A stretch of 64,000 bases of DNA from Symsagittifera roscoffensis (GCF_963678635.1 NC_087071.1:13157088-13221087); one strand, 5' to 3'; shown: positions 46,618 to 58,375, counted from the stretch's first letter. Numbers and translations: made by a program. The notes: a model not told the origin generated them from the letters alone.

Positions 46618-47210
46618 CTTTTCCGAGAAAAAAATCTATTGCCCTTTTTTAACTTTACTTTAAAATTTTAAAAATTTGGGGCTTTGAAATCTTAGATGAA
46701 CGGCAAATATTGGACAAACTTTAATGACCGTGAAAAATATAGAACAAACCTTCCTTTTGTTTTCGTCAGCTGTCAAAATCTGTCGCAGGGTAACTGCAGG
46801 TCGAAATACCTGACAAGTTATAAAAATGTACTTTATATTGAACTTTTGAATAAATATTTAACATGTGTTTCAAATTAAAAAGTCAGTTTTACAAACCAAA
46901 AATAAACAAAAGCTCAAGCATAGAGCCGAAATGAATATTTTTTGATTAGTTTGTGTTTTCATTGCTCAAAACTAACGCACGAATAAAGATTGGTGTAGTT
47001 ATGGCTTAAAATATGGTATACGGATTTTAGTTTCAGCTTTATAGTAGTTTAATAAGGCTTATAAAATGGACTGAAGTTTTGAAGAAGATTCGAATAAACT
47101 CAGTTAGAGCTTGAATTGAAATCAGAATTGAGAAACGTCACTAAGGAAAAGTTAAATAACCAACCGGGGTTATTATTGTATACAACTAACCAGCGGGCTT
47201 CTCTTCAAAT
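46618..47210. other. no gene seen
   Basis: AT-rich. The ORF at 46696-46878 has no supporting context. Confidence 0.4.
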
Positions 47211-47213
47211 TGA

Positions 47214-48880
47214 ATTAGGGATTAAGATTTCAAGGCTGATTTACTTCATAACTTGAAGTTAAACATAATTTATGATATGGTGACTTGAAGTACGGTAAAT
47301 TTTGCAGAAAACTTTGACAATTTTTTTCTATCAGCTTTTTCGAAAAAATTTCAAACTGCAAAATTATGAAAAACTTATATCCAATTTAGAAAAAAATGCT
47401 TGCAAGATTGTTAATAAAATGCAAGTATTTGCAGTTTTGTAGTATTGAAACATTTTACGGAACTGTATAGTCAAAATAAACTTCATATCGGATTTTGGGG
47501 CTGAAAACATTTCAAATTTGTTCACTTTTACACATAAATAAAATATTCAGTTTACTGAATCGCAAAAGTGGGTCTAATGTAATTGGTAAAGTGGGAGTTT
47601 GGGAATTTTTGGGACAAATCAGAAACCTGTTTACTCGAAGTAGCTATCAAGGGTATTCCATTTACCCCCGAAGGTATTTTATTTGTTCTATTTAAGGTAT
47701 CGATTGTACTTTAAACTTCCCAACTTAGGGAATTATAAAGCTTTTATTGATTTTGTTTAGTTTTCTTTAACAAAAATGAATCAGTGAATTAGAAAAACAA
47801 AGTTTGGAAAATATATCCAATTTGGGCTCAAAAAAGTGGCAAAATTGGATTCTTTTCTGAACAACACACTGACAAAAATGGTTTCAGATCAATCTCAATT
47901 ATTTTGAAATCGATTTTAACTCAATCCAAATCCATGAACAAAGTTTATTTAAGAACTGAAATGGATTTTGAATTTCTTTAAATAGAATTTTCTTCGAAAC
48001 TTTGGTTCGATTTAAGTGTCTTAAAATTGTTTTAGAATGACTTGGATGGATTTTCCAATACAGTAAAGCCCCTCCCAGCTTTACTCAAATCCATCCAAAT
48101 ATTGCTAAAACCCATTTAAACCCGTTTTCAATTACCCTGGGCAATTTTAGTGTCTAAAACACCCATTTCAAATCAATGTAAAAAAAACCTATGCAAGAAA
48201 TCAACAAAATGATCATCAATATAGACCAAACTTGAGCTCAAAAAACTGCAAGGAAATCAAAGAAGAACATCGAAAAAATCAGATTTTGAGGACAAACTCA
48301 TGTAAGAAATCAGAATATAATCAATAAAATCAATTTCGATCTCAAAATTGATTAAACCATAAAAATTGATGAATAAAATTTAGATTTAAAGCTAAATTTA
48401 TTTTAAAAATTGAGAAGATTTTCAATACAAGTCAGCTTTGAAGCTTGAAAAATGCAGGGAGATCTTAAAAAATCTTCGAAATAATCCATCTTTTGAGCGA
48501 AAAACTATGTTAAAAATCAAGAAAATTGTTAAAGAAAAATCAGACTTTAAGCTCAAAATCTTTCCACTAAATCAAAGTCGAAACGAGAATGTAAACTGAT
48601 TTTGCACGAAAACTTGCTTAATAAGTTAAAAAACAGTCAATGCATACCAAATTTTGAGCTCGAAAAATGCAATGTTAAATTGCAAAAAAAATCACACAAT
48701 ATTATGAGAAGAAAATGCAATTCAAACCAATTAAAACTAAAATTGATTTTTTAAAAAGGTTATTCCATTTGTTGTAATACTGCTACCAGCCAGGCTGGAT
48801 GTAAAAAAACGATGCGCAAGGAAAAAATAAACTGAAGACTAATAATATGAGAAACTCGAATCAAAAATATCAATTTGAAG
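47214..48880 (+). repeat. diverged tandem duplication, copy 1
   Basis: Aligns in order with 49031-49950: the GATTTACTTCATAACTT block, GATTTTGGGGCT(G/C)AAAACATTTC, AATTGGTAAAGTGG(G/A)AGT, and CTACCAGCCAGGCTG with GATGCGCAAGGAA. Copy 1 has about 850 extra bases (47920-48750) that copy 2 lacks. Confidence 0.7.
48190..48690. repeat. degenerate short tandem repeats
   Basis: A phrase like CAGATTTTGAGCTCAAAA followed by an AATCAA-AAAAT stretch recurs about every 60-80 bases with heavy divergence. It lies in the part of copy 1 absent from copy 2, so expansion in copy 1 or deletion in copy 2 explains the difference. Confidence 0.4.
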
Positions 48881-49030
48881 CCGTTTTCATCCCCCTAGAG
48901 TTAAAATAAAATAAAATTGGAACAAATGGAATATAATCGATTTGGATTATTTTGATTTGAATGGAATATATACTTCAATTAATAATAATATCGAGTTGAC
49001 CCAAATCATTGTTTCACATTTTTTAGTTAA

Positions 49031-49950
49031 ACTTTAAGCAGAGTAGAAACTCCAAGGGTGATTTACTTCATAACTTTAAGTTAAACATATTCTTACATAT
49101 AGTGACGTTAAGTACAGTAATTGCTGCATAATTGTTGATAATTTTTTCTGTCAGTTTTTTTTTTCAAAAAAGTTTCCAAATTAGAAAATTAGGATTTTTT
49201 TCCATAACTTGGAAAAACAGGCAAATTTGTTTGCCAATTAATTTTAGTCAAAACTAAGAGTATATCAGATTTTGGGGCTCAAAACATTTCAAATTTATTA
49301 GCTATTACACAAAAATAAGATATCCAGTCCACTGAACTGCAAAACAGGGTCTTATGCAATTGGTAAAGTGGAAGTCAGGAAATTCATGGGCCAAGTCTGA
49401 AAAATGTTTGTTCGAAGTATCTGTAGTTATCAATTAAGTATTCCAGTTACCCTGAAGGAGTTTTTTTTTCTATTTGAAGCATTCATTGTACATTAAATTT
49501 CCAAACTTAGTAATTTAAAAACATTTTTAATGAGTTTTTTTTATTTTTCAACAGTAACAAACAAAAAAGTATAAAAATTGATATTGAGAAAGTTGTCCAG
49601 TTTGGGCTCAAACAAGTTGGCACAATTAGATTTTCTGATAGAACGCACTGAAAAAAATGGTTTCGAATCGATCAAAATTATTTCATGCCAAATAAATGAA
49701 TTCAAACAAAATAACGAATGGCAAGCGTCAGAGGGGATTTAAACACTTCCAAATTGAATTGAAATTTGATTTTTCAAAAACAAATAGTCTTTCAATTGTG
49801 CTACCAGTCAGACTGCATGTAGAAGGAAAAATGATGCGCAAGGAATAAATGAAACCCAAACGCATAACCGTTGAATTGAAAAAACTCGAAAAAGAAATAT
49901 CGATTCACATCCATCTTCAGCCCTCAAATTTGAAAACAAATTGAAATAGA
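49031..49950 (+). repeat. diverged tandem duplication, copy 2
   Basis: Shorter counterpart of 47214-48880 with the same block order. Divergence is considerable, so the event is old. Confidence 0.7.
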
Positions 49951-50089
49951 ACAATGGACTTACCTCAAGTCAGAAAATTTTTGAACAAACAGAAAAAGCG
50001 AAAAAAAACGATTGCTGTATTCTTTTTTAATTTTAAACACTCCGTGACCTCAATTTGAAAAAAAAAACATTGAACAAAACAAAATCAGT

Positions 50090-50950
50090 GAAATAAAATT
50101 TTTCAACACAAGAATTGTCCTAGTCAAGGAAACAAAAATGGATTATAACAGTACATGAAAAGAATAATCAGTCCTTAAAAAAATTAGTGATAAACACAAC
50201 GATAACATAAGTTGATCTTCTCTTTAGCTATCGAAAAAAAACTTTTTCTCGATTTGCTGATTATAAACTTAGTCATGTACACATTTCTAAATCGAATTAT
50301 GACAAAAATACAGTCGTCCAGTACTTTAGTTCAGACTTTTTTGAGGACATTTTGATAGAATCTGCCTTTGTTTTCAATCAAGTGGTTTTTTACTTTTATT
50401 ATATCAAGTGTTGGGTTTAATGGTATTGATATCTTATTTAACACGACTTGTAACAAAGAGTTTGAGCAAATCCAAAAAAGGAAAACTTTTGGAGATAATG
50501 GTCTAATTCAATTAGTATTTTTCAATTTTAAACTCTTACCCCGCACGTTATGAAAAACAAAACCTAATATTTTTTGCATGATATAACTTATCAAGTAGGG
50601 TTAAAATCTCGCCTCTTTTCAATCACCAATGATTAAGGAGTCAGACTAAGTCTTTGCTCACGCACTGGCTTGAACTATATTGCTCGTTAATTATCCCACA
50701 TTGAACAAACCTTTATAAGCTACAAAATACTGAGCTAAAAACCGAGGAGTTTTCAAACCTTTATAATCTACAAAAGATTGACGGTGAAATTGCTGCTCAT
50801 ATTTTAACTCAAGAACTCGGTATCTTTCAAGTTTAGGATTAAAAACCAACACTTGCCTGGGGGGATAACTCATAGCGAGAACAACCCAAATTTGCAACTA
50901 AAGACAAAAAAATCAACAGTTTTTTCTATTTTTGATATACATATTTTTTT
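50090..50950 (+). repeat. possible degenerate copy of the satellite-like family
   Basis: Weak similarity in order to the 0.96-kb units: TTCAACACAAGAATTGTCC near the start and CTCACGCACTGGCTTGAA, then TGCTCGTTAATTATCCCACATTG near 50685. The hairpin is lost. Only a plausible match. Confidence 0.3.
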
Positions 50951-52530
50951 TCACATAAAATATTCATCAAAGATATTTGGGGTTCAATTTTCCGCCGCTG
51001 CTCATTAATTTTCAAATACCTAACAATTTTTACCTATTTACAAATAAAACGATCAAACTAGCTACATTTACATGTTGAAATAACAACCCTACTTAACCAA
51101 ACTTGTCGCTGAATGTTTTGAGTTTATAATAGAATAAATTTTAGCTTATTTTTATTTTTTTAATGCGTCTATGGAAGATTTGAGAAAAAAAAACAAAAAA
51201 GTGCTAAAAGGAGACTTATACCAGAAATTGCTATTTTTTACTTTTCACTGCCAGTTTGAGTCAAAAATCTGCTCAGTTATTTAGCAAATTAATGGACGCT
51301 GAAAGCGCTTAAAACAAAATAACACTTAGTTTTTGGCTCAGCTAAAAGCTTAATTTTTTCATCCATTAATGTGCCAAATTTTCAATACCGTATCTTTAAA
51401 TATAGTAGCAGAGAGGAAAACAATTAACCAGCAGTATCATTCTGAAATCTGAAAAAAAGAATCTTTTTGTCACTTTCTTTGTACTCAGGCTTTACTTTTT
51501 TGAGACTGCCAAAACAGCTTAATTGTCTGCGTTTATTGAATTGAATTGTCTTAAAACTAACTGAAAACAGACTAAAACAAAGATAGCAGGTTAATGTGCA
51601 AAGTGCAAAAATGTTCCGACTATAGTCTTAATAAATTAAACTAAATTTTTTCAAATTATTGTTGTTTTTTTTTGGCAGGGTGTGATAGGAATTGAACAAA
51701 AAACTGATTATTAGTTAAATTCGACTTTCATTTGAAATTAAGCAAATTGAAAAATGGTTTTTGTATAAACATTACTAGAAAAAAGAAAAAATTTTAAATT
51801 TTTTCGAATATTTTTTCAAGTTTTCATTGCAGTTTTTTTCGAGTTTTTGAAAAATTTGCTTCAAAAAGGCGCTAAAATACTCAAAGTAAAACTAACATTA
51901 CTCAAGTGCAACCAAGTTTTACGTTTTAGTTTAAACTATCGTAGGCTTTCAATTAATTAAAGTAGGACTGCTCGCTCGCTTTATTCGCTTGGAATAAGAA
52001 GATTAATCAATTTTTTAAACCGGTTTTTCTCGTTTCTTCAGAAAAATATCTGAAAATTTCAATCTTGGTTCAAATCACGATTGTAAGGGCTTCAATATGA
52101 TGTATCACTCAACCTATTCCGATATTTGTGGTACCTGGTTTTGCGTGGAAAACAAAAATTCGAAAAAAGAAAAACAATAAAAACACACCCAAATCCAAAT
52201 AACCTCTCCATTTTTGATGGTCGGATCCAAAAAAAACATACGACATCATTGGGGCCAGCAACACGACTTTATATGAACGTACAACATTCTGAAATCATCG
52301 CTTTTCCTGTAAGATCTCGAAATAATATTTGGTGAATAGTGTATTTTGATAAATACCGCAGTTCATGACGTTGTTCCTGCCAAAATTCCAGCCACAGGCG
52401 TCCCAAGATCCCAAAAATTGACAAGTTTGTCTGCTTTTTTTTGCAATTTGCAATGAGGACCTTATACAGATTATCTGAGATCCGACAAATTTTGCCAAAA
52501 AGTAGGCCACAGTTTAGCTTTTTTTCTATC
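50951..52530. other. no gene seen
   Basis: AT-rich flank of the LTR element. No exon with coherent splice sites was found; the ORFs are short. Confidence 0.4.
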
Positions 52531-52535
52531 CCCCC
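52531..52535. repeat. target site duplication CCCCC, left
   Basis: CCCCC immediately outside the lower LTR end, matching 58376-58380. Low complexity, so chance cannot be excluded, but 5 bp is the usual Ty3/gypsy target duplication. Confidence 0.6.
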
Positions 52536-52791
52536 TGTGATAACTTGATGAACTAAGATAAAATTAGTCAACATTTAATTCATCTTGTATGTATAAATAC
52601 ATAAGTAACAGTGATATATAATGTCATGACAAATAAACTGTGTCTACTTAAATCTTGCAGAGTGAGTAAATGAACTGCATAGAACTAACCGATATTTGAC
52701 AGGTCGTTAGCGACCTTGAGACCCAAAAATAGATTAATGAACTATGATAAGCATGACATCATAGAGTACACAGAGTTAACACTGCACCACA
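52536..52791 (-). repeat. 3' LTR
   Basis: 256 bases, starting TGTGGTGCAG on the minus strand and ending TTATCACA. It aligns with 58107-58375 over its whole length (shared blocks AGATAAAATTAGTCAA, AACTGTGTCTACTTAAATC and TTGACAGGTCGTTAGCGACC) but with many differences and indels. Confidence 0.92.
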
Positions 52792-52805
52792 TTTCCCCCT
52801 CTAGA
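52792..52805 (-). promoter_or_regulatory. polypurine tract
   Basis: The minus strand reads AGAGGGGGAAA directly before the 3' LTR TGTGGT. It is the expected priming site for plus-strand DNA synthesis in an LTR retroelement. Confidence 0.85.
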
Positions 52806-52966
52806 GGAAAATTCAAATGGGACACATGAAATTTAAGGAAATTTAATTAAGTTTAGTAACAAATTAAATCGAGAGAAAAAAAGCCTTATGTTGTTTATGA
52901 ATAATGATAAAGTACTCTAAAAATTTTGACAAGAGTTGCTAACGCGAGATTAATGGCTATTGAGTT

Positions 52967-53814
52967 TCAAATGACTGAGTTTTGATTCTCGTTTTTCCTC
53001 ATTGAATTGTCTGAAGACGGCTTTGAATTTGGGAAGCGAGTGAATTTCCTGGTAAATCCTGTGGTATCTTTGGACGAACTCGACCTGAAAGGTTCCACTT
53101 GAAAACACTCGGCTTGACTGGCCTGTGCGAAACGGACACGCGTATCCGGGAAAACCACATCTGGACTTGACACCTGAGGGTGACCAGATGGTGAACCGAT
53201 AAGATTCACAGAATGCCGAATTGGGCTGCCGAAAAAAGAGGTTTGCTTCTTTTGACGAGACGAAGCTCGAGAATAAATTGATGCCGATGAAGTATTGCCA
53301 TCACCATCCGAGGCAGGTGCCAAAATAACGCAGCCTGAAGCACCTGGTACTGCCGAACTTGACCTCGAAGGGCACTCTTGCATTTTGGGGACAGGGGAAT
53401 CGACATCTGACGGGATGGGGATGAGATCCGGGCAAGCCATAAGCGTAGGTTTCGACAGTGATGGTGCCTGAGCTTTAATACCTGACGTATCTAAAAGCAA
53501 ATTTCCCGAAGAAGATGAAGAGGCCGTTAGATCAACCACAGGATTACTATCTCTGAGAATTGGGCGAATAACTGGAGCGTCCGGAATATTGTCCTTAGGT
53601 GGCATTCGTGACACAGATTTGGAATGTAGCGACGTTGAAGCAGACAAGAGGGTCGGACGAATAGGAATTGTAACCGTTTTGGCGTTAATACGCGTGGGCG
53701 GTTGTGCTCCGGCGAAGTCCAAGAAGAAGATGACACGATTGGGCGTTTCTGCCCCTTTTTGACCGGAGTTAACTGTTTGCTTGAAAAACCTGCAGAGTTT
53801 GACTTACAACGCAC
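52967..53814 (-). pseudogene. Ser/Pro-rich 3' ORF of the Ty3/gypsy element
   Basis: A 251-codon open frame (52967-53722), with a further piece upstream in another frame, between the integrase C-terminus and the polypurine tract. It is rich in Ser, Pro, Asp and Ala (PVVDLTASSSSSGNLLLDTS), with no signal peptide or membrane segment, so it does not look like an envelope gene. It most likely continues the pol polyprotein as a disordered tail after frameshifts, as the upstream end of pol reads toward it. Role unknown. It is one of the best-preserved open frames of the element. Confidence 0.55.
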
Positions 53815-53834
53815 CGCAAGATGACTCCTTCTTT

Positions 53835-54984
53835 TTACTTATCTTCATCAGTAATATATGTAGACCCAGTATATCTGACAATGCTACCTTTGTAATGTTT
53901 GAATAATTCCCGACCAGATTTCCTAATTAGAAATTTGTCAAATTTTTCAACCTTGTCCGGATTATTGATAACTAAATAATCCAAGGTACATTTGGGTTGA
54001 GACGGATGAAGTTGCTGTGCCAGCATTTGATTCCGCAACCGAAGAGTGCCAGTCAACAAACTCAACCGAAGAGTAGCCGCAAGAACTCGATTCTGTTCAG
54101 TTAGAGTTTTGATGGTTATGACGCCCTCATCATTTGTCAAAGTCTTTTTTAAGGCCAACCACTGATTTGCTGATTTAGCAAGGCTTTCTAGGGCCCTGTA
54201 GTGAGGCGTTTCCGAAACAAAATCCGTATTTCCAACGAAATATGGTGACACTGTTGGGCTGGATTACCCCTAATTGACTAGCTTGATCCTGGGTCGGCTG
54301 TCACATTGCTACCGACACTGTTCGGCAGTGAGAAGCTCTCACTCCAGCTGTTGATTATCCAAATTAGCATGCGAGAATAGACTTTCCGCTGCAATAGACA
54401 TTTTTGTATTCGGTTGTCGATCAAAATATAATTCAAAAGGTGAACTCCCCGTAACCGTGTTTTTAGTCACCCGAATATCTTCAGTAATGTGCCGTAGCGT
54501 ATCCTGTACGTTGGAAAAATCCGGATTTAGTATAGAAGCACCTAACCGACTCTTGATGGTCTGGACGTTCCACCAATCACAACCTCGAAGGTCACTCACC
54601 GGGCAGAATTGCTGACAAATATTTTTTTCCTTACAGAATGCTTGAAACTGAATAATGATCTGTTTTAATTGACATGGGAAAACTTTGTTGTTGAATACAA
54701 GATTCCAAGAACTTAATTATCTTTTTACTCCCAGCGGATTGAGTAATTGTAACTGACGGATACTTGGAGTACCAGTCGATTGCGACCAAGATGTATATAA
54801 AATTACCTACAGAATCTGGAAGAGGACCAGCATAATCGAGCTGAAGTTCCTCATTCGGACCTGACAGTGGAGTTAAGGGTTGGGAAGAGTTAAATGAAGC
54901 ATTAGACTTAAGATAATTATCGAACTCAGTACACTGAGGGCAATCTTTACAAAGCTGAATGATATCTCGGTGCATTCGGGCCAC
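53835..54984 (-). pseudogene. integrase of Ty3/gypsy element
   Basis: In broken frames the minus strand gives a zinc-binding part with RMHRDIIQLCKDCPQC, then the catalytic core. The core has ELQLDYAGPLPDS (first catalytic Asp), LVAIDWYSKYPSV, then SIKTDH, the second Asp block. A later part (54599-54339) reads TGSSPFELYFDRQPNTKMS, the typical NxxG/SPFELxFxRxP motif, and the C-terminal part at 54251-53835 ends in KGSIVRYTGSTYITDEDK. Stops or frameshifts near 54630 and 54330 break the reading frame. Integrase would insert the element cDNA. Confidence 0.85.
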
Positions 54985-55480
54985 CAGATATATTGTGCCG
55001 CGTCCACCATGGCGAGTTGTCCCGCATATGAGCTGTGAAGTCGTGCATGAATTGGTTTTTGTAGAACATGTGCCTCAGACGTACCTCAAATGTTGGAAAG
55101 CGAGATAAGTAACCGACTATTCCCAATTTGCTTCCTGATATGTGCAGAACATCAAAGTCGAATGGCAATAATCGATCAGCCCAACGGGTTAAATGGGACT
55201 GATGGGTTTTGTTACCCCTGTTGGTCTTTAGTGCCGAAAAGATTGCTTTGTGGTCTGTTAGAACTTCGAAATGGTTACTCAATAAGTAGTTTCGGAAATG
55301 CTCACAAGACCAAATGGTGGCGAGATTTATCAATTCATTCGTGCTATATTCCTTTTCTTGGTCGTTTAAAAACGGAGATGCAAACGCTATTGGGACCCAA
55401 ACTTCATTTTCCACTTCTTGCCTCTAATGTAATTCCCAAACCACTGTGACAAGCATCGCATTTTATCCTTGTCTTACAGT
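54947..55480 (-). pseudogene. RNase H of Ty3/gypsy element
   Basis: A largely open frame (55414-54947) with the gypsy RNase H blocks in order: WVPIAFASPFLNDQEKEYST, NELINLATIWSCEHFRNYLL, EVLTDHKAIFSAL, and RWADRLLPFDFDVLHISGSK then YLSRFP. The N-terminal part, upstream of 55414, is broken into other frames. It would degrade the RNA strand during reverse transcription. Confidence 0.88.
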
Positions 55481-55481
55481 T

Positions 55482-56420
55482 TTAGTCATAAAGAAACATT
55501 TTTGATATATTTGCGATCAGTTGAAGGATGTTGGAAATGCAGGCTGTTGCACATCCCCCATACGAATTTGTATTTATTACTTGCCATGGGCGTTGTTGGT
55601 CCGAATGAACCTGAAGGTTCGGCAAAAATCTTTGCAGATGATTGAGTATGCCCATGAATGACCTAAGTTGTTTTAACGTCTTTGGTGGTTCAAGAGCTAA
55701 CACGGCATCGATTTTAGAACGCTTTGGTCTATAACCATCTGGATCGATGTCGAAACCTAACCAGGACAGATGATTTAAAGAAAACTCACATTTCGACAAT
55801 TTGAGAGCAAATCCTTCCTCCTCTAGCCTGACGAACAATTTCTCCACAAGAATAATATTATCAACCACTGAGCCTTTTAAAACAACTAAAATATCGTCCA
55901 AGAAACAAAAACCTCCCGACCACCCCTGAAGAGTATTATCCATCGCTTTTTGGAACTCTTTATGCATGTCGTTATTAAGTCCATAAAAACCAGTCTTGAA
56001 ACGATAACTGCCTGTGTGTTCTCCACAAACAGTGTTGAAATTACATTGACTACTAACGGCATCACTCAGTGGAATTTGACTAAACGCGTATTTCAGATCC
56101 AACGACATGAACCAAACATAACCATTCTTATTCGACACTTTTTCTGGGCAGCTGAGTCCAACAAGTTTAGCAATTTATATTGATTCTTATGGTTTTGGTC
56201 AATCATAGGTTTCGCATCCCTTGCAAACTTAACCGATCCGTCTTTCTTCGCTTGATCACAATCGGAGATATAAAATGCTCACTAGTGAACTTGTTGAGTC
56301 GCACAATATAGCCTTCTTGAATGAGTCTCCAAAATTCATTTGCGCTTTTGTCCTGAGTATGAACTGGGAACCGCCTACCCTTTTCTTGAATTAGAATAAG
56401 CGGCGATTTGAAAGTGGAGA
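55482..56420 (-). pseudogene. reverse transcriptase of Ty3/gypsy element
   Basis: Fingers region in broken frames (56420-56140), including EFWRLIQEGYIVRLNKFTSE and FISPIV. Then a 218-codon open frame with WFMSLDLKYAFSQIPL (first catalytic Asp), GFYGLNN, and FCFLDDILVVLKGS, the polymerase box with FLDD in place of the usual Y-x-DD. The thumb block ALEPPKTLKQLRSFMGILNH follows. Phe at the first box position occurs in some RTs and need not inactivate. The frameshifts do. Confidence 0.9.
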
Positions 56421-56439
56421 AACTTGAAGGTTAATTGTT

Positions 56440-57072
56440 CTACCGATACGAGAAAATGCGAAAATACTTCTTTTGATAATGCGATCTCCAAAACTCCGAC
56501 GTCTCATTCGTGTCTGATTGAGAAATTTTGCTCACCAGTGGCCTAGGCGATCTTACTTGCATTGTACGGACCCCCAACTGAGATTGCAAATCTAGACCCA
56601 GCAGACAACACGCGCGGTTCTCCGAAATGAGAAATTTAGCTGACTTCACATTCCTGCCCAAGGATGACAAGTCCACAATCAGAGTGCCGAACAAATCAAT
56701 GCGTTTCCGACTGTAGTCGACGTACACTGTGTCTATCGGACGTTCTTTTTCATTGATTACAACTGCTGAGTGCACTGATTTTACGATATATTCTACCGTT
56801 GTCTTATTTACAAAGGAAGCCGGGGGGCTTTCTGTATCCGCTGTGGCTTTAAGAAATGTCCCATTGCAACAAAGGGTGATTTGTATACAACGCAATTTTC
56901 CGGTAGCTTCATTTGCAACTTCCAGTTTCTTCACTGATGCAGCGATTGAAGACGTAACTGGGCGCGAGAGCCCGTCCACCGCCAAAACTGCAAACTCAGA
57001 TTCGCTGTGAGAAGTAATGAAATTACAACCCTCCTCAGTAGTTTCATCAGATTCCGCGTCCATATTGGCCAC
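56440..57072 (-). pseudogene. aspartic protease region of Ty3/gypsy element
   Basis: A 210-codon open frame. Its middle reads LCCNGTFLKATADTESPPAS, where the retropepsin D-T-G-A/S active site appears as D-T-E-S: a Gly-to-Glu change that should abolish activity. The later block NRACCLLGLDLQSQLGV is the I/L-LGxD-type second conserved motif. The C-terminal end leads toward RT after a frame break. Confidence 0.8.
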
Positions 57073-57074
57073 AC

Positions 57075-58107
57075 GTTTAGAATTGCAACCCTTTGTAAAA
57101 TGCCCCTTCTTGCTGCAATTCCCACAAGTGACATTCCTTGCCAGACAGCTTTACTTGTGATTGGCGGAGAATCTATTTCCACAAAAATAGCAGGGTTTAA
57201 CATCTCTGGAATTGTTATTTCCTTTTGGCCTTCTGTTCGACTGAGCCCGACTTATCCTGTCAGATAGCTTCTTCTCCTGCACCGAATATGTTGGTTCTTG
57301 CTTAATACGAGCATTTTGAGCAGAACTGGACCCCTGAGGGGAGGAGCTGCCCGCCACTGACGAAAATCCAAATTGTTTTTCTAAACTTGTTGCTGTTTGG
57401 GCCCCCTTCTTCTGCAACAATGCCGACTGTAGGGTTTCATCTGGAGTGTTACCTGGATGAATACATAATTCGCGTTGAATATCTTTATAACGCAATTTAG
57501 TAATGATTATATTTTTCACTACTTTTTTCTTTTGATCTACTGTCCAGCCACACAGGGCAACTTGACCCGTGAGACGCAAGTAGAAAGCTTCTAGACACTC
57601 ACGATCGGCATGAACTGCGTTATATATTCGAAGACGTTCAAAAATATATTTTTCTCCTTTTTAAAGAAAAGAACACAGTTATCATAAAAATCTTTAAACG
57701 ATAGCTTTGAAATCGGCATGAGGATAACTCTGAAAAAACGTTTTCTGCCTTCAGAACCCAGAGAAAAGAAAAGACGAGATTTGATTCGTTGTTCAGTCTC
57801 AAAGAACAAAACACCAGGTGTAACTCCGGGGCCTTTATCCCTCCGTTCCTCATTAAAATCTTCAACTCTGCGAACAGCTGCCTCGTCTCTTGCAATACGA
57901 TTGGCCGTTGCCGACGCACCCTGAGTAGTTCCAGCGGCTTCCGGTTTCGGGGTCGGGTTATCGTGAACTATTCCAGGCGGTTTTAGCAGTTCGCGGGGAC
58001 CAAAACGCTCCCGCAGTGTGATGGCAAGAATGAATTGTCTTATCCATGAATCCCAACTACTGGGTAGGTCGGACGTTGGTTTGTGCCGGAACTGCTGGCT
58101 GCGCCAT
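57075..58107 (-). pseudogene. gag of Ty3/gypsy element
   Basis: An ATG at 58107-58105 overlaps the LTR end and the primer-binding site and reads MAQPAVPAQTNVRP. After one frameshift the frame continues with SSWDSWIRQFILAITLRERF and on. A capsid-like part (FFETEQRIKSRLFFSLGSEG, then FYLRLTGQVALCGW) is followed by two zinc knuckles: CYFCG with a downstream His (about 57155-57180), and CGNCSKKGHFTKGC (about 57080-57121), which is a perfect CX2CX4HX4C. At least three frame breaks separate the pieces. The protein would package element RNA. Confidence 0.82.
58089..58106 (-). promoter_or_regulatory. primer-binding site
   Basis: Directly after the 5' LTR the minus strand reads TGGCGCAGCCAGCAGTTC. 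TGG complements a tRNA 3' CCA end. The tRNA species was not identified. Confidence 0.8.
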
Positions 58108-58375
58108 GTGGTAACTTAACAGACTAAGATAAAATTAGTCAAGATTTAATTCATCTTGAGTGTATAAATATAAAAGTGAGAGCGATGTATATGGTCATGA
58201 AAGTTAAACTGTGTCTACTTAAATCTTGCATAAGTCGACGAGAGAGTAAGTAATTAAACTGCATAGTACTAATCGATGTTTGACAGGTCGTTAGCGACCT
58301 TAAGATTCAAAAATTGAATAACGAACTATGACAAGCACGACGTCATAAAATGCATAGAATTAACACTACACCACA
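58107..58375 (-). repeat. 5' LTR
   Basis: 269 bases, starting TGTGGTGTAG and ending TTACCACA on the minus strand (inverted TGTGGT/ACCACA ends). A TATA-like TTTATATTTATA occurs inside and may be part of the promoter. Confidence 0.92.

Larger units (their letters stand above)
52536..58375 (-). mobile_element. complete but inactivated Ty3/gypsy LTR retrotransposon
   Basis: A 5.84-kb element on the minus strand with all structural parts. It has a 5' LTR (58107-58375), primer-binding site (58089-58106), gag with two zinc-knuckle blocks, protease, RT, RNase H, integrase, a Ser/Pro-rich ORF, a polypurine tract (52792-52805) and a 3' LTR (52536-52791), flanked by CCCCC. The domain order (protease-RT-RNase H-integrase) is that of Metaviridae. 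Frameshifts, stops and an altered protease active site inactivate it. LTRs differ in length (269 and 256 bases) and at many positions, showing age. The less AT-rich composition stands out from its surroundings. Confidence 0.93.

Noticed and set aside
49930-50000. Minus-strand exon ending at a GTAAGT near 49965
   Set aside because: No acceptor with an open frame upstream; the peptide is AT-driven.
52967-53722. Envelope gene of an infectious retroelement
   Set aside because: No signal peptide, no transmembrane segment, no Cys pattern; only Ser/Pro-rich sequence.
53206-53814. Alternative-frame ORFs within the Ser/Pro-rich region
   Set aside because: Overlap the better 251-codon frame or are short frameshift remnants.
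55090-55449. 119-codon plus-strand ORF
   Set aside because: Antisense to the RNase H domain of the minus-strand retroelement.
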